A stretch of 64,000 nucleotides of DNA, from contig NZ_JAFCLS010000020.1 of the NCBI RefSeq assembly GCF_018131075.1, positions 1 to 64,000 on the forward strand, read 5' to 3'. A program made the translations under genes and the position numbers. A model generated the notes under the pieces. It saw only the letters and a list, made by a program, of their open reading frames with translations, ran no database searches and had not been told where the DNA came from. The stretch's first letter is position 1; each line of letters begins with the position of its first letter. Positions 17,840 through 26,101 of the stretch are shown piece by piece. This DNA comes from Bradyrhizobium sp. JYMT SZCCT0428. Its GTDB lineage: Bacteria; Pseudomonadota; Alphaproteobacteria; Rhizobiales; Xanthobacteraceae.

Positions 17840-18215
17840 TCGTTCGATCCCGGAACTGTTCAGCGATGCGGTCGGTCAGCTCGCAAAGCTGATCGGCAAC
17901 GAATTTGCGCTGGCTCGCGCCGAACTGGCCGAAAAGGCCGGACAGGCCGGGAGAGCTGCCGCAATGATGGGTGCTGGGGCAGTCATCATGATTCCAGCGC
18001 TTGTCCTGCTGTTGTTCGCCGCGGCGGCTGCCCTCATACAGGGCGGCTTCTCCGAGCCCATCGCATATCTCGTCGCCGGTGGCGGCGCAGCGGCCCTATC
18101 GGTCGCCCTCATCGTGGTGGGCCTTAACCGCCTCTCGGGCGATGCGCTTGCGCCCACTGTAATGATTGAAGAAGTCGAACGAGACAAAGCGGCAGCGAGA
18201 GAGATGGTTCGATGA
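17823..18215 (+). CDS. phage holin family protein (Holin-X type)
   Basis: The 130-residue protein fits the putative Actinobacterial Holin-X / holin superfamily III pattern: an N-terminal amphipathic helix (IPELFSDAVGQLAKLIGNEF) with LARAELAEKAGQAG, then two membrane segments (about residues 43-66 and 76-98) and a charged tail. In Rhizobiales such genes sit with DUF3618/DUF883 genes and are not phage lysis genes, so the holin name refers to fold only. It overlaps both neighbours, 17 bp upstream and 4 bp downstream. Confidence 0.75.
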   Translation: MTSRTDRSIPELFSDAVGQLAKLIGNEFALARAELAEKAGQAGRAAAMMGAGAVIMIPALVLLLFAAAAALIQGGFSEPIAYLVAGGGAAALSVALIVVGLNRLSGDALAPTVMIEEVERDKAAAREMVR

Positions 18216-18877
18216 CCGACATGACTGAAAAAGGCTCGGACTTTATCAAGGACCTCGGCAACGCGGCGCGCCGTAATCCGGTCTCCGCGGCACTCATCGG
18301 AATGGGACTGGTCTGGTTGTTCGCCGGCAAAGCGGGCGCACCTGGCGATATTCTTCAGAAGACCGGCCTGGATCGCCTGCCGGACGCGGCAAGGAACGCT
18401 ATGAGCGCCACACAGGACCGCGTTGCATCTGCTGCCGAAGCCGTCCGTGAGACGGGCAGCGACGGTATTGAAACCGCGACCCGCATGGCCTCCGAATACG
18501 CAAAGGCCCTGCCGGATTCTGCCGATGTTCTTGGCACGGTGCGGGGCAATCTGACCGATCTGTTCAAGGCACAGCCCCTGGCATTGGGCGCCATTGGATT
18601 GGCCATCGGCGCCGGCATCGCCGCGGCCTTGCCGAACACCGAGATCGAAAAATCATACCTTGGCGAAACCAGCGAGACCCTGAAAAGCAAGGCTGCCGAA
18701 ATCGCAGGCCAGCAGATCGACAAGGCGGCCACGGTTGCAGCCACCGTCGTCGAAACCGCGGCGGACGAAGCGCGCAGGCAGGGCCTCACGATCGATGACG
18801 CAAAGGCGGCGATGGACGCCCTTTCAGGCAAGGTCAGCCGCATGGTCGATGCGGCGGGAAACGAACGCAAGAGTTGA
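18212..18877 (+). CDS. DUF3618-operon membrane protein, paralogue of the first gene
   Basis: The 221-residue protein starts at an ATGA overlap. It has a membrane segment at about residues 27-45 (NPVSAALIGMGLVWLFAG), an Ala-rich middle with ATRMASEYAKALPDSADV, a second membrane segment at about 122-141 (LALGAIGLAIGAGIAAALPN), and a helical tail. The pair AARRNP... and ...ALPxxxxE is shared with the first gene of the operon, which suggests duplication. Function unknown. No clear terminator follows. Confidence 0.7.
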   Translation: MTDMTEKGSDFIKDLGNAARRNPVSAALIGMGLVWLFAGKAGAPGDILQKTGLDRLPDAARNAMSATQDRVASAAEAVRETGSDGIETATRMASEYAKALPDSADVLGTVRGNLTDLFKAQPLALGAIGLAIGAGIAAALPNTEIEKSYLGETSETLKSKAAEIAGQQIDKAATVAATVVETAADEARRQGLTIDDAKAAMDALSGKVSRMVDAAGNERKS

Positions 18878-19009
18878 GGGTTTGATGAACGGTCCCGCGG
18901 TTACCGCACTGTCAGTCCCCGACCGTGGCCGGATGTAGGCTGGCCCGGCCCCTACAGGCTGCCTAACGGTTCGCTGGGTTGGGAATGTTGGGCTTCCCGG
19001 GCGACGGCT

Positions 19010-19455
19010 TCACTGCCGAGTTGCTCTCTGGCATTTTATCCCTACCGCCGTCGCCGTTGTCATCCTTGCCGCCGGATATGGACGTGCCCTGCGGCGGATT
19101 TTGAGCAATTCCTTCGTCAGGGCACGAAATTCCAAGCTGATCTGCGATTGATCGATGGAAGGCCAATCAAGCTTGGAAGCAAAGAACGTCCGCTCATCGC
19201 AAGGATCCGGGATTTTCTCCTGCAGGTCGGCTGTGGAGAACGCCTTGAAGTGCGCAAATTCCGTGCGCCGGCCTTTACGCGTTAGTTCGGCAGCTTCGCC
19301 TGACCAATCGGCAAAGAAAAGAGAGGGAGTATCGGCGGCGGCCTCCTCCCCCATAAACAGCAACGGAATATGCGGGCTGAGAATTACCAAAGCCATCGCC
19401 TGCTTCAATTTGTGGAGATTGACCAACTTCGACAGCCGTTCTCGGCGGGAATGGT
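19010..19455 (-). pseudogene. treZ: malto-oligosyltrehalose trehalohydrolase C-terminal relic
   Basis: The minus-strand frame carries LKQAMALVILSPHIPLLFMG followed by EE, then FFADWSGEAAELTRKGRRTE, IPDPCDERTFFASKLDW and LTKELLKIRR. This is the C-terminal part of TreZ, which releases trehalose from maltooligosyl-trehalose. The catalytic TIM-barrel core is absent and the sequence above 19455 does not continue the family, so the gene is a truncated relic. No treY or treX is nearby in the window. Trehalose genes are frequent EcfG targets, which agrees with the neighbours. Confidence 0.7.
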
Positions 19456-19651
19456 CAGCATTTGAGTAAGACAACAGCGGCAAGAAAGTTGATGAGGTTG
19501 GACAGATGACGGCGCACCAGGTCAGCCGCCGAAATGCGCAGTTCCGCGCACAAGCGGTCGGCAAATAATGCGCTTCAGAACACCGGCGTCGGGAAGTGTG
19601 TAGCTAGGAACCTTTGCCGCGGAACCATCTTAAATTCGAAAGGAAACTGCC

Positions 19652-19804
19652 ATGGACCAAAAGAAAGACGGCGTGATTGTTGAAACGGCCACAGAAGCGC
19701 GTCAAGCTGAACCCGGCCCGTCGATCCTGATGCTCTTGATTACTAGCATCAGCTTGGCCGTGTTGGTAATGGCCATAGTATGGTTTGTGTTTTTCCGCAC
19801 CTGA
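19652..19804 (+). CDS. 50-residue single-pass membrane protein
   Basis: ATG 19652 follows AAAGGAAA about 8-9 bp upstream and encodes 50 residues: a polar N-terminus of about 22 residues (MDQKKDGVIVETATEARQAE) and one membrane helix (ILMLLITSISLAVLVMAIVW) ending FVFFRT. It is too short for many gene callers but has every mark of a real small membrane protein. Function unknown. Confidence 0.6.
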   Translation: MDQKKDGVIVETATEARQAEPGPSILMLLITSISLAVLVMAIVWFVFFRT

Positions 19805-20552
19805 TTAGTCGAAGCTTGCTCATGACCGCCCGATCGTCGGCAGCGCACCGAACGGTGCATTCCGACTGCTTACTCGACCGCTCCGTTGAGCTGCAAAAGA
19901 GACTGAGCCCCGGGACAATGTACCGAAGTGCACAGAAGCTTGGAATGGGCGTAGTAAGCTGCACTCAGATGTTCGTTGTCCAGGCTTATGCAAATCCTGA
20001 GGATGCGGCGATGACCTTGACGGAGGATCGCGGCAGTACCGTCATTAGAATTATTGGCGAAGGTCGAATTTATTCGGCCGGTGAATTTGCTCTCACCATG
20101 GGCCAACCTGATAACAAACCAAGTATAAGTAGATTCTTGTCTTTTCCCGCAGGCTACCTGCGCCGGGCTGGGCGATCTATCGGTCAGTCGCATGAAAGGG
20201 CTGTGTTAGAATGAGCTTTAAGGATGGGTCTGCATTCATAAGCTGATAATGGTGCTTTCGGAGCTATCCAGATATTCGACACCACAGCAAAAACCCATTA
20301 TAGCGGTGCCGATAACCAGCAAGTTCCGCTGCATTTGCGTTCACTTCCGCTGCTGGTCAAGGCCTCACGAAAAATCCAAGGTAAGGCGTTCAGTTCCGAT
20401 ACATCCTTTCATCCACGCATGGGGCCAGCATGCACCACCATTCGCGGGGTAGAGTTCAAAGCAAAGACATTCGCAAAATCCAGGACCCCGCCTGCGAATG
20501 TAACGCAGCACTCAAGCGCACTACGAGCATTTTCGACAGCTGAATAACGCCT
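19805..20552. other. no gene recognised
   Basis: A plus-strand frame from 19780 to 20214 is open, but it overlaps the small membrane protein gene, has no ribosome binding site at its first ATG and no family I recognise, so it is not called. Nothing else stands out. Confidence 0.35.
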
Positions 20553-20777
20553 TTATTCGACCTTCATTACCAGGTCGCCTATCAGAAGACGGAGGGCTTG
20601 ATATTCCGGCCCCGCTCTGCCTTTGGCGAGAAAATCGCTGATCTCAATTTTGCTAGAGTTGCCGCCCGAAGGAAGGTTTGCTTGATGGAGCACGAACAGA
20701 TTCCCTCCATCGCCGTCGCATAGCCACCACTCGTCGCCATTTTCGCTTTGGTAGATCTTGCGCTGATGTGTAGACAT
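20553..20777 (-). CDS. conserved small hypothetical protein
   Basis: From ATG 20777 the product is 74 residues and begins MSTHQRKIYQSENGDEWWLC, then DGDGGNLFVLHQANLPSGG, EISDFLAKGRAGPEYQAL and LIGDLVMKVE. I recall close relatives as a small family in Bradyrhizobium and relatives, of unknown function. The upstream TTG at 20786 lies inside the promoter -10 and is rejected. The message would be almost leaderless. Confidence 0.7.
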   Translation of the reverse strand: MSTHQRKIYQSENGDEWWLCDGDGGNLFVLHQANLPSGGNSSKIEISDFLAKGRAGPEYQALRLLIGDLVMKVE

Positions 20778-20784
20778 GTTCGTC

Positions 20785-20809
20785 AACCGTAGCCGCTCTT
20801 AGTCGTTCC
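20785..20809 (-). promoter_or_regulatory. EcfG-type promoter (GGTT variant), leaderless geometry
   Basis: On the minus strand GGAAC (20805-20809) and GGTT (20785-20788) are 16 bp apart. Only 7 bases separate the -10 from the ATG at 20777. Confidence 0.5.
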
Positions 20810-21000
20810 TACCGCATCGCTCCGGCGGCATGACGGAGGAGCGCCCGAGCCGCGGAGTCAGCAATCTCAAGCGAGATCAAGGTCAGCGCTCAGACCTCAT
20901 GTATGATGTTCGCTGCGAGATGAGCCGAATGTCTAAACTATCCCGCACTTCAGCCTGCGGCACCCTTGGAGGGATTTATCGTGGGCTGTGTCCGCGTTGA

Positions 21001-21068
21001 CTATTGCCCAGCAGCTAGGGCGAAGCAAAATGCCACCAAAAGGCAAGGACTAGAATCTTCTTGTCCAT
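21001..21068 (-). pseudogene. signal-peptide relic of a tiny secreted protein
   Basis: ATG 21068 has GGAGAG 6 bp upstream and reads MDKKILVLAF, then shifts. Adding one T to the TTTT run gives MDKKILVLAFLVAFCFALAA followed by GQ and a stop at 21001. This looks like a signal peptide whose mature part is lost or very short. Confidence 0.3.
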
Positions 21069-21522
21069 GAGGCTCTCCATAGCCCCGGGATCCAACGCAG
21101 CGAACGCCGGCAGCGTTCCTCATGACGGTGAAGCCTTGTTCGGAGGCTGCATCAGTCCCTTTACGGTCCACCGGCGCTCGATCGCGCGGATCTGAAGGTA
21201 ACCCGCGGCTGCGGTTTAGTTTCGCATCCCCCGCATATCCGCAAGGTTTCGACCCGACCGGTGGCGTACCGATCCATCATTTCGAAAATGTTCGCTCGAG
21301 TTGCCGGGCCGACTAAGAAGGCGGCTCGAATCGCTTCTGATACGTCGGCCGCCTGCGGAAGCTGGCAGATCTACTGCATATTCATTTCGTCCAGAGAACG
21401 GCCGCGTATGCTACTTGTTACTGACGAAGCCGCTCCTATCGGCAGTCACGAAAATCCGCTGCGGTATGACGTCTAGCCACCTCTAAGGATGCGTCCGCGG
21501 CTGACCCCCCTTACGGGAAATA

Positions 21523-21547
21523 GGAACAACCCATCCCTGAAATGATT
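21523..21547 (+). promoter_or_regulatory. possible EcfG-like promoter (weak)
   Basis: GGAAC at 21523-21527 is followed after 16 bp by GATT. As at 6916 only the final TT fits. It lies 25 bp above the ATG at 21572. Confidence 0.3.
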
Positions 21548-21571
21548 GCCCTGCGGAGAAGGAGATCGATT

Positions 21572-22147
21572 ATGTCGATACGCATCCCCGTCAAATTGCT
21601 CATCATAACTCTTGTGCTTTCGCCCATTGCCTCATTTGCTCAAGGTGGTGGAGGCGGAGGCGGTGGTGGAAGCTCGGGCGGAGGGTCCGCTGGGGGCAGT
21701 GCGTCCAGCGGCGCGTCTGCCGGAGGCGCTTCGGGAGGGTCTGTGGGGACCAGTGCCGGAACTGCAGTCCCTAGCGCAGGCTCCGCTGGAGCTGGCAGCT
21801 CGGCCATCAGTGGTGCGGCGAACGGCCCCGCCAATCCTGCCGGTCTCAACAATTCGTTGAACGACCCCAGTGGGGCAGCCAATGCTGCTGCAGCTCCGAA
21901 TGCACCGGGTACGAATACGGTTGGGACCGCAAATTCTAGTGGTTCGCCTGGAAATGCTAGCGGAAACTCTGCACCTCGTGGCTCTGTTACAACAGGGACG
22001 GCAGGTAACAGAGCCGGCGGCACAAGCACTGGCCGCATCGATGGTACGGTAACACCGGGTGGCCCAACGACTCCCGCTGACGCGGTAATTAGCCAAGAGA
22101 ACGCCAGGGTCGATGCGAAGGTGAAAAGTATCTGCAAGGGCTGCTAA
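21572..22147 (+). CDS. secreted Gly/Ser/Ala-rich low-complexity protein
   Basis: ATG 21572 has a strong ribosome binding site (AAGGAG, 8 bp) and encodes 191 residues. A signal peptide (SIRIPVKLLIITLVLSPIAS with cleavage after FAQ) is followed by nine glycines and a long Gly/Ser/Ala region, then an Asn/Pro/Gly-rich region and a short ordered end (ADAVISQENARVDAKVKSIC) with two cysteines near the C-terminus. The composition suggests an extended secreted or surface protein. No enzyme domain is visible. The upstream ATG at 21542 has no ribosome binding site. A hairpin terminator follows. Confidence 0.65.
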   Translation: MSIRIPVKLLIITLVLSPIASFAQGGGGGGGGGSSGGGSAGGSASSGASAGGASGGSVGTSAGTAVPSAGSAGAGSSAISGAANGPANPAGLNNSLNDPSGAANAAAAPNAPGTNTVGTANSSGSPGNASGNSAPRGSVTTGTAGNRAGGTSTGRIDGTVTPGGPTTPADAVISQENARVDAKVKSICKGC

Positions 22148-22203
22148 AAAGCGCTGCCTGTTGGCCCGTCAAGAGGCGAACCAAACCGCCCCTCGGAAAG
22201 CAA

Positions 22204-22221
22204 GGCCGCTGGTTAGCGGCC
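22204..22221 (+). terminator. hairpin terminator
   Basis: GGCCGCT, loop GGTT, AGCGGCC form a perfect 7-bp stem followed by a pyrimidine tract ending in TTTT, 57 bp after the stop of the Gly-rich protein gene. Confidence 0.6.
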
Positions 22222-22518
22222 TCCCTCCTTTTCACGCTGTGAGAGTACCGCTACGCGCTGTGTCTAGCCGCCTTCCGATCCCCGAAAGATTGACAATTTG
22301 CGGCACGACGCGGGCCGCGCTCCAACGGTGCCATGCCCGAACTTACCCGCCGCCCTCATGGTTCCTCCTCGTAATTTGGCTTAGCCGCATCCCGTTCCAG
22401 TGTGGGAAACGAATCATTCGCTTAAATCCCGGTTCTGCAGCGTAGGAGTTGCTTTGATGCGTAGTTCCAATTGGACGCCCTCCATTGTGCCCAAGTAACG
22501 ATCAAACGCTAGTGGCGG

Positions 22519-22809
22519 ACATGCGGGAAAATGGCAGCGCTTGGCGCGAGACAGATTGCGAGCCGCCGTTCTCGAGACCGTCATTCAGGACCTGTCGTCC
22601 GGTGAGTACAGCAGCCCCATCCGCGTCGTCGCGTTCCACACTGCGCGGAACGCTGGTCGGAAGACGTGTCCGAGGACGTCGCACACGAACTGCGCCGCCG
22701 CTGCGATCTGCAGATGCGTGACATTCCCTTACCGCTGCCGGATTTTACGGACCGCTACGAGGGCCGATATCACGACGTGCAGTTGCCGCTGCCGATGCGT
22801 TTGGTGTGA
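22519..22809 (+). pseudogene. conserved hypothetical, decayed copy 2
   Basis: The frame LETVIQDLSSGEYSSPIRVV changes near 22645 because of two extra bases, then resumes as RWSEDVSEDVAHELRRRCDL and DRYEGRYHDVQLPLPMRLV with the stop at 22807. It is the fuller of the two copies (see 13275). The position directly upstream of ligD is the same in both. Function unknown. Confidence 0.6.
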
Positions 22810-23000
22810 TACTAAGGATGAAGGCTTGATGTTAACCAATCGCGGTTCTGCGCAATATTGGGCCAGCTTGGTCATTTAATCAGGCGAAAAAAGCGGAGGT
22901 CATGGACCTACTCGCACGCGGATATATCGAAAGAGATGGGGATCTCTTTAAGCTCACAGCAATGCGTTGACGGAATTGCTCGATCGGCGGCGGGATTGAA

Positions 23001-23584
23001 ATGGCCCCGCGCAAAAAGCCGGGGGCAATAGGCACTAAGGCGCCCTTCCCCGGATTCATTGAGCCCGCTCTTGCCACCGCCATCGGCAGCGTCCCGAATG
23101 GCGAACGGTGGATTCATGAGATCAAGTTCGACGGCTACCGTGTTCAGGTCCACCTCGCCAACGAACAATAAAGGTCTACACCCGGCGCGGCAATGACTGG
23201 ACCAACCGTTTCAGGAAGATCGCCGACGACGCCTGGCACATCAGCGCCGCATCCGCGATCGTCGACGGCGAGGTCGTGGTGCCGGCCGCTGACGGCACCA
23301 CAGATTTTTCCGTTCTGCAAAACGAATTGAAGGGCAAATCGAGCCGTATCGTGCTGGTCGCTTTCGACCTGCTCTATCTCAACGGTTACGACTTGCGAAA
23401 ACTGCCGCTGATGGAGCACAAGGCCCACCTCAAAAAGCTGATCGCCGCGACCGACATCCAGTTCAGCGAAAGCTTCGAGACCGACGGCCGCGAGATATAC
23501 AAGCACGCCTGCAAGGTCGGGCCGGAAGGCCTGGTTTCGCAATGCGCGATAGCACCTATGCGTCCGGCCGCGGTAACAACGAAT
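23001..23584 (+). pseudogene. ligD: ATP-dependent DNA ligase (LigD ligase domain), broken
   Basis: ATG 23001 starts a ligase N-terminus (TKAPFPGFIEPALATAIG) with the nucleotide-binding motif I lysine in EIKFDGYRVQVHL. A frameshift at about 23169 gives an early stop. The next frame continues VYTRRGNDWTNRFRKIADDA, VDGEVVVPAADGTTDFSVLQ and LVAFDLLYLNGYDLRKLPL, and a second shift near 23535 leads to RDSTYASGRGNN before similarity ends at about 23584. Motifs beyond this, including the OB domain, are gone. The family seals DNA ends in non-homologous end joining with Ku. This copy cannot do so. Confidence 0.8.
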
Positions 23585-24114
23585 GAGGGCATCGTATGTG
23601 CGAAGCGCACCGTAGATCGGAGTACGGTGCCATCCATATTTCCTCGGCTGATAGGCCGGGCCCGCGCGCTGCTCATGGAGAGAACTTCGCAGGACCCGGT
23701 TGTCGCAGAGCAAGTCCACCTTAACTCCGCGGCAAGTATCAATCGCGAATTTGTTCGATCGTTCCTAACCTGCCCGTTCGAAATGAGGGTGATCTTCCAA
23801 TCATAGATGCCGGTGCGTTTGGACCGCCAGTTCGCGCGTTTACTGCGAGCCAGCGAAGCGCCTAACCTATTGGCCATGGCTGACGAATGGACCGAGCGGC
23901 CTCCGGTGTTCGATTTGTCGCAAGACCGGCATGGCGAGTCTGTGCCAGGAGGAAGATGCCGATACGCCAATTGTCGTCACTCGAAAAGGTCGTTAAACGT
24001 AAACGTCAGGCCGATCGCCAAAGTCGATTCGCAAAATTGCACGCGATCGGGGATTGCTCTTAAGTCCAACGACGGACGCGATCGTAGGTCGTAGCCAGCG
24101 CTTAAGGCTAAGAA
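23585..24114. other. no gene recognised
   Basis: The sequence after the ligase break is not recognisable as ligase or any other family. Open frames on both strands overlap and look like shadows. Confidence 0.35.
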
Positions 24115-24369
24115 ATGATTCACCATAGACCACCCGTTGCCGCCAACATGAGCCAACGGGCTGTCCTGCAGTGCCTCGTGGCGGGGGAGTGGAAGCGCGT
24201 GCTCCATCTCCCCGTACCGGTCGGTCCGGTAATGCTCGATCGTTTAAATCGCCTAGGGTGGATCGAACTTCGCGGCAAGACGCCACGAACAGAGATGAGG
24301 CTCACTCAGTCGGGTCTCGAAGCAATGCGAGCCCCTGTTCTGCGGCCTGCGCAGAAACGCTCGGAGTGA
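24115..24369 (+). CDS. small winged-helix-like hypothetical protein
   Basis: The 84-residue product (SQRAVLQCLVAGEWKRVLHL, GPVMLDRLNRLGWIELRG, TEMRLTQSGLEAMRAPVL) has the helix-helix-wing rhythm of a small winged-helix domain, with GWIE and LTxxGLEAMRAP as typical closing elements. I recall similar short proteins in Bradyrhizobium. DNA binding is possible but unproven. ATG 24148 is an alternative start. Confidence 0.5.
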   Translation: MIHHRPPVAANMSQRAVLQCLVAGEWKRVLHLPVPVGPVMLDRLNRLGWIELRGKTPRTEMRLTQSGLEAMRAPVLRPAQKRSE

Positions 24370-24720
24370 TGTGCCTGTCGAGCGCGAGCTGCGCGGCCGC
24401 CAAGAGAGAGCCCAGGCCGGCGCCGGGGCCGGCAGAATAAAAACCCTAAGTGCGTTCTCACCGAGCGCGCCGTAATCAAAGCGGTGCCGGCCTGGTGCGA
24501 GGCCCGCCTCGAGCCTGCGTAACGCGTGACTTCCGGCTCAGAACTGTTCACTTTATAACTTAGTGATCCGCCATCGCGCGAGATCGACATCTTTTAGGAA
24601 GCGGTCCTTAATTCGTTTGACCGCATCTTGCCGCGAATGCGGGCACTCGACCCGATCACAACGGAACGAACATTCTCATCGAACATTGGTTGGATTGGAA
24701 ACCAATCAAGGAGCTTTACA

Positions 24721-24987
24721 ATGAAGAAGATTATTGCCGTAACAGCTTTCACCCTCATGTGTGGCTCGGCGTTCGCTCAGAGCACTGGAGCGCCAGCGGC
24801 CGCTCAGTCCGACATGAACAAGCCGGGGATGACCAATTCCGGCGCGATCAACAATAGCCCGGGTGCCACGACCGGTAATTCGATGGGGTCAGATGCCAGC
24901 AAGCAAGGTGCGCCAACAGGTGCCCCCGTCGACGCGAAGGGCACCGGAACTCAGCCCGGCAACGTAAGGGACGGCCAGAAGCGTTAA
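24721..24987 (+). CDS. small secreted hypothetical protein
   Basis: ATG 24721 has AAGGAG 8 bp upstream and encodes 88 residues: a signal peptide (MKKIIAVTAFTLMCGSAFA, cleavage before QSTG) and a 68-residue polar tail of Asn, Gly, Ser, Pro and Thr without cysteines, likely disordered in the periplasm. The start at 24628 is far from any binding site. A weak GGAAC element with CATT lies at 24663-24687. A strong terminator follows. Function unknown. Confidence 0.65.
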   Translation: MKKIIAVTAFTLMCGSAFAQSTGAPAAAQSDMNKPGMTNSGAINNSPGATTGNSMGSDASKQGAPTGAPVDAKGTGTQPGNVRDGQKR

Positions 24988-24992
24988 ATAAG

Positions 24993-25019
24993 AAGCCCCG
25001 CAAACGGCGGGGCTTTTTT
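24993..25019 (+). terminator. rho-independent terminator
   Basis: AAGCCCCGC, loop AAACG, GCGGGGCTT form a perfect 9-bp stem followed by a run of T, directly after the stop of the secreted protein gene. Confidence 0.9.
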
Positions 25020-25674
25020 AACAATAGAATAAGCCTCCAGCGCCGAGGCACACGGCGCCAGTAACCTGTTCACTTGGCGGACGGTTCAGAATAAGACAGA
25101 CCCGTGAGCTGGGCACGGAACTTAGGCCGTCCGCGGCCCGTTGGGTCGAACGGCACATGTCACTAAACTCACTTGGGCTCAGGTGGGGCGCGTTACCGAA
25201 CCGGTCGCTGCATGTTTAAAGTTGGCTGGCTGTCCATCTCTGCCGACGATCTATGGGTCTGGAGAAATTACCCAACCGTTGCATTCACCCTCATTCGGAT
25301 CTCAGGCGCTTCGCCCGAAAACGATGAGTTTTTCGCTTGGGGACATTCGAGCTGCGAACCGACTCCAATTATGCGCACAGCGAGAAGTAGTTTTGCTTTG
25401 CACTTGGGAAATAAACGGTGCTTTTGAGAAAAGCGCCCTACCCTTTTCCGTGGTGTCTGAGCGACGTCGTTAAAACGTGACGCAGCTGCGGCCCCACCAT
25501 CGCACAGTCAGACCTCAAGCGTGGGGCCACGCTCAGCTGAAGCCGCGCCTGCGCAGTCGAACACCGTGAGACACGTTCTTCCCTCACTTCACAAATCGGT
25601 GTGCGAAACGAACCTTCCTGGGTGGCGGGGATTTGAGTGCAGTCGCAAAAACTCCTGATCAAAGAAAGTTTGAC
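25020..25674. other. no gene recognised
   Basis: Frames at 25141-25473 and 25173-25427 overlap in different phases and have no recognised product or binding site. No RNA or repeat structure was seen. Confidence 0.35.
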
Positions 25675-26052
25675 ATGATAGCAGTCCGTCGAATTTTGCT
25701 GAGCGTTGCCCTAGCCGGGGTGTCCGGCATCCCCCTTCAAAGTACCGCGTTTTCCCAAGAGTATCGCGGCACCTGGGAACAACAAAGAGCCTGCACCCCC
25801 GACGTCTGGCGGCTATGCAGCTCGCAAGTCCCCGATGCCGGCAGGATAGTGGCTTGCCTGCGGCAAAATACTCCGCAACTCAGCGATCGATGCCGGGCCG
25901 TTTTTGCACAAGGCCAAGCGCCCTCGCGTGGTGAGGATCGCGACCATGGGCAAAAGCGCTACGATCGAGATTATGTGCCAAGGCCCTACGACAGGGAATA
26001 CGCTCCGAGGCCTTACTACGGTCCTCGACGTTATGACTATGACGACGAATGA
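25675..26052 (+). CDS. cysteine-rich-repeat secreted protein
   Basis: From ATG 25675 the product is 125 residues. A signal peptide (about residues 1-26) is followed by ACTPDVWRLCSSQVPDAGRI, VACLRQNTPQLSDRCRAVF, a pattern of four spaced cysteines (AC, LC, AC, RC) that matches the cysteine-rich repeat seen in alphaproteobacterial periplasmic proteins. The tail is Arg/Tyr/Asp/Pro-rich (RYDRDYVPRPYDREYAPRPY), a low-complexity charged region. The longer frame from 25633 was trimmed because its extra 14 residues precede the signal peptide. Function unknown. Confidence 0.7.
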   Translation: MIAVRRILLSVALAGVSGIPLQSTAFSQEYRGTWEQQRACTPDVWRLCSSQVPDAGRIVACLRQNTPQLSDRCRAVFAQGQAPSRGEDRDHGQKRYDRDYVPRPYDREYAPRPYYGPRRYDYDDE

Positions 26053-26101
26053 CGGGCAAGATACGGTCGCAATTAGATGAATTTTTCCTCGGAAGGTAGG
26101 C

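Larger units (their letters stand above)
20778..21520. other. mostly empty; holds a promoter and one signal-peptide relic
   Basis: Apart from the promoter at 20785-20809 and the relic at 21001-21068, no coding or structural signal was recognised here. Confidence 0.35.

Noticed and set aside
17823..18215. Prophage lysis gene
   Set aside because: Although holin-like, it overlaps DUF3618-type genes on both sides and no phage genes are near, so a stress-membrane role is more likely.
19780..20214. 144-residue plus-strand open frame
   Set aside because: Overlaps the better supported 50-residue gene, lacks a ribosome binding site and resembles no family.
25141..25473. Overlapping frames in two phases
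   Set aside because: No binding site, no family, and two phases equally open.
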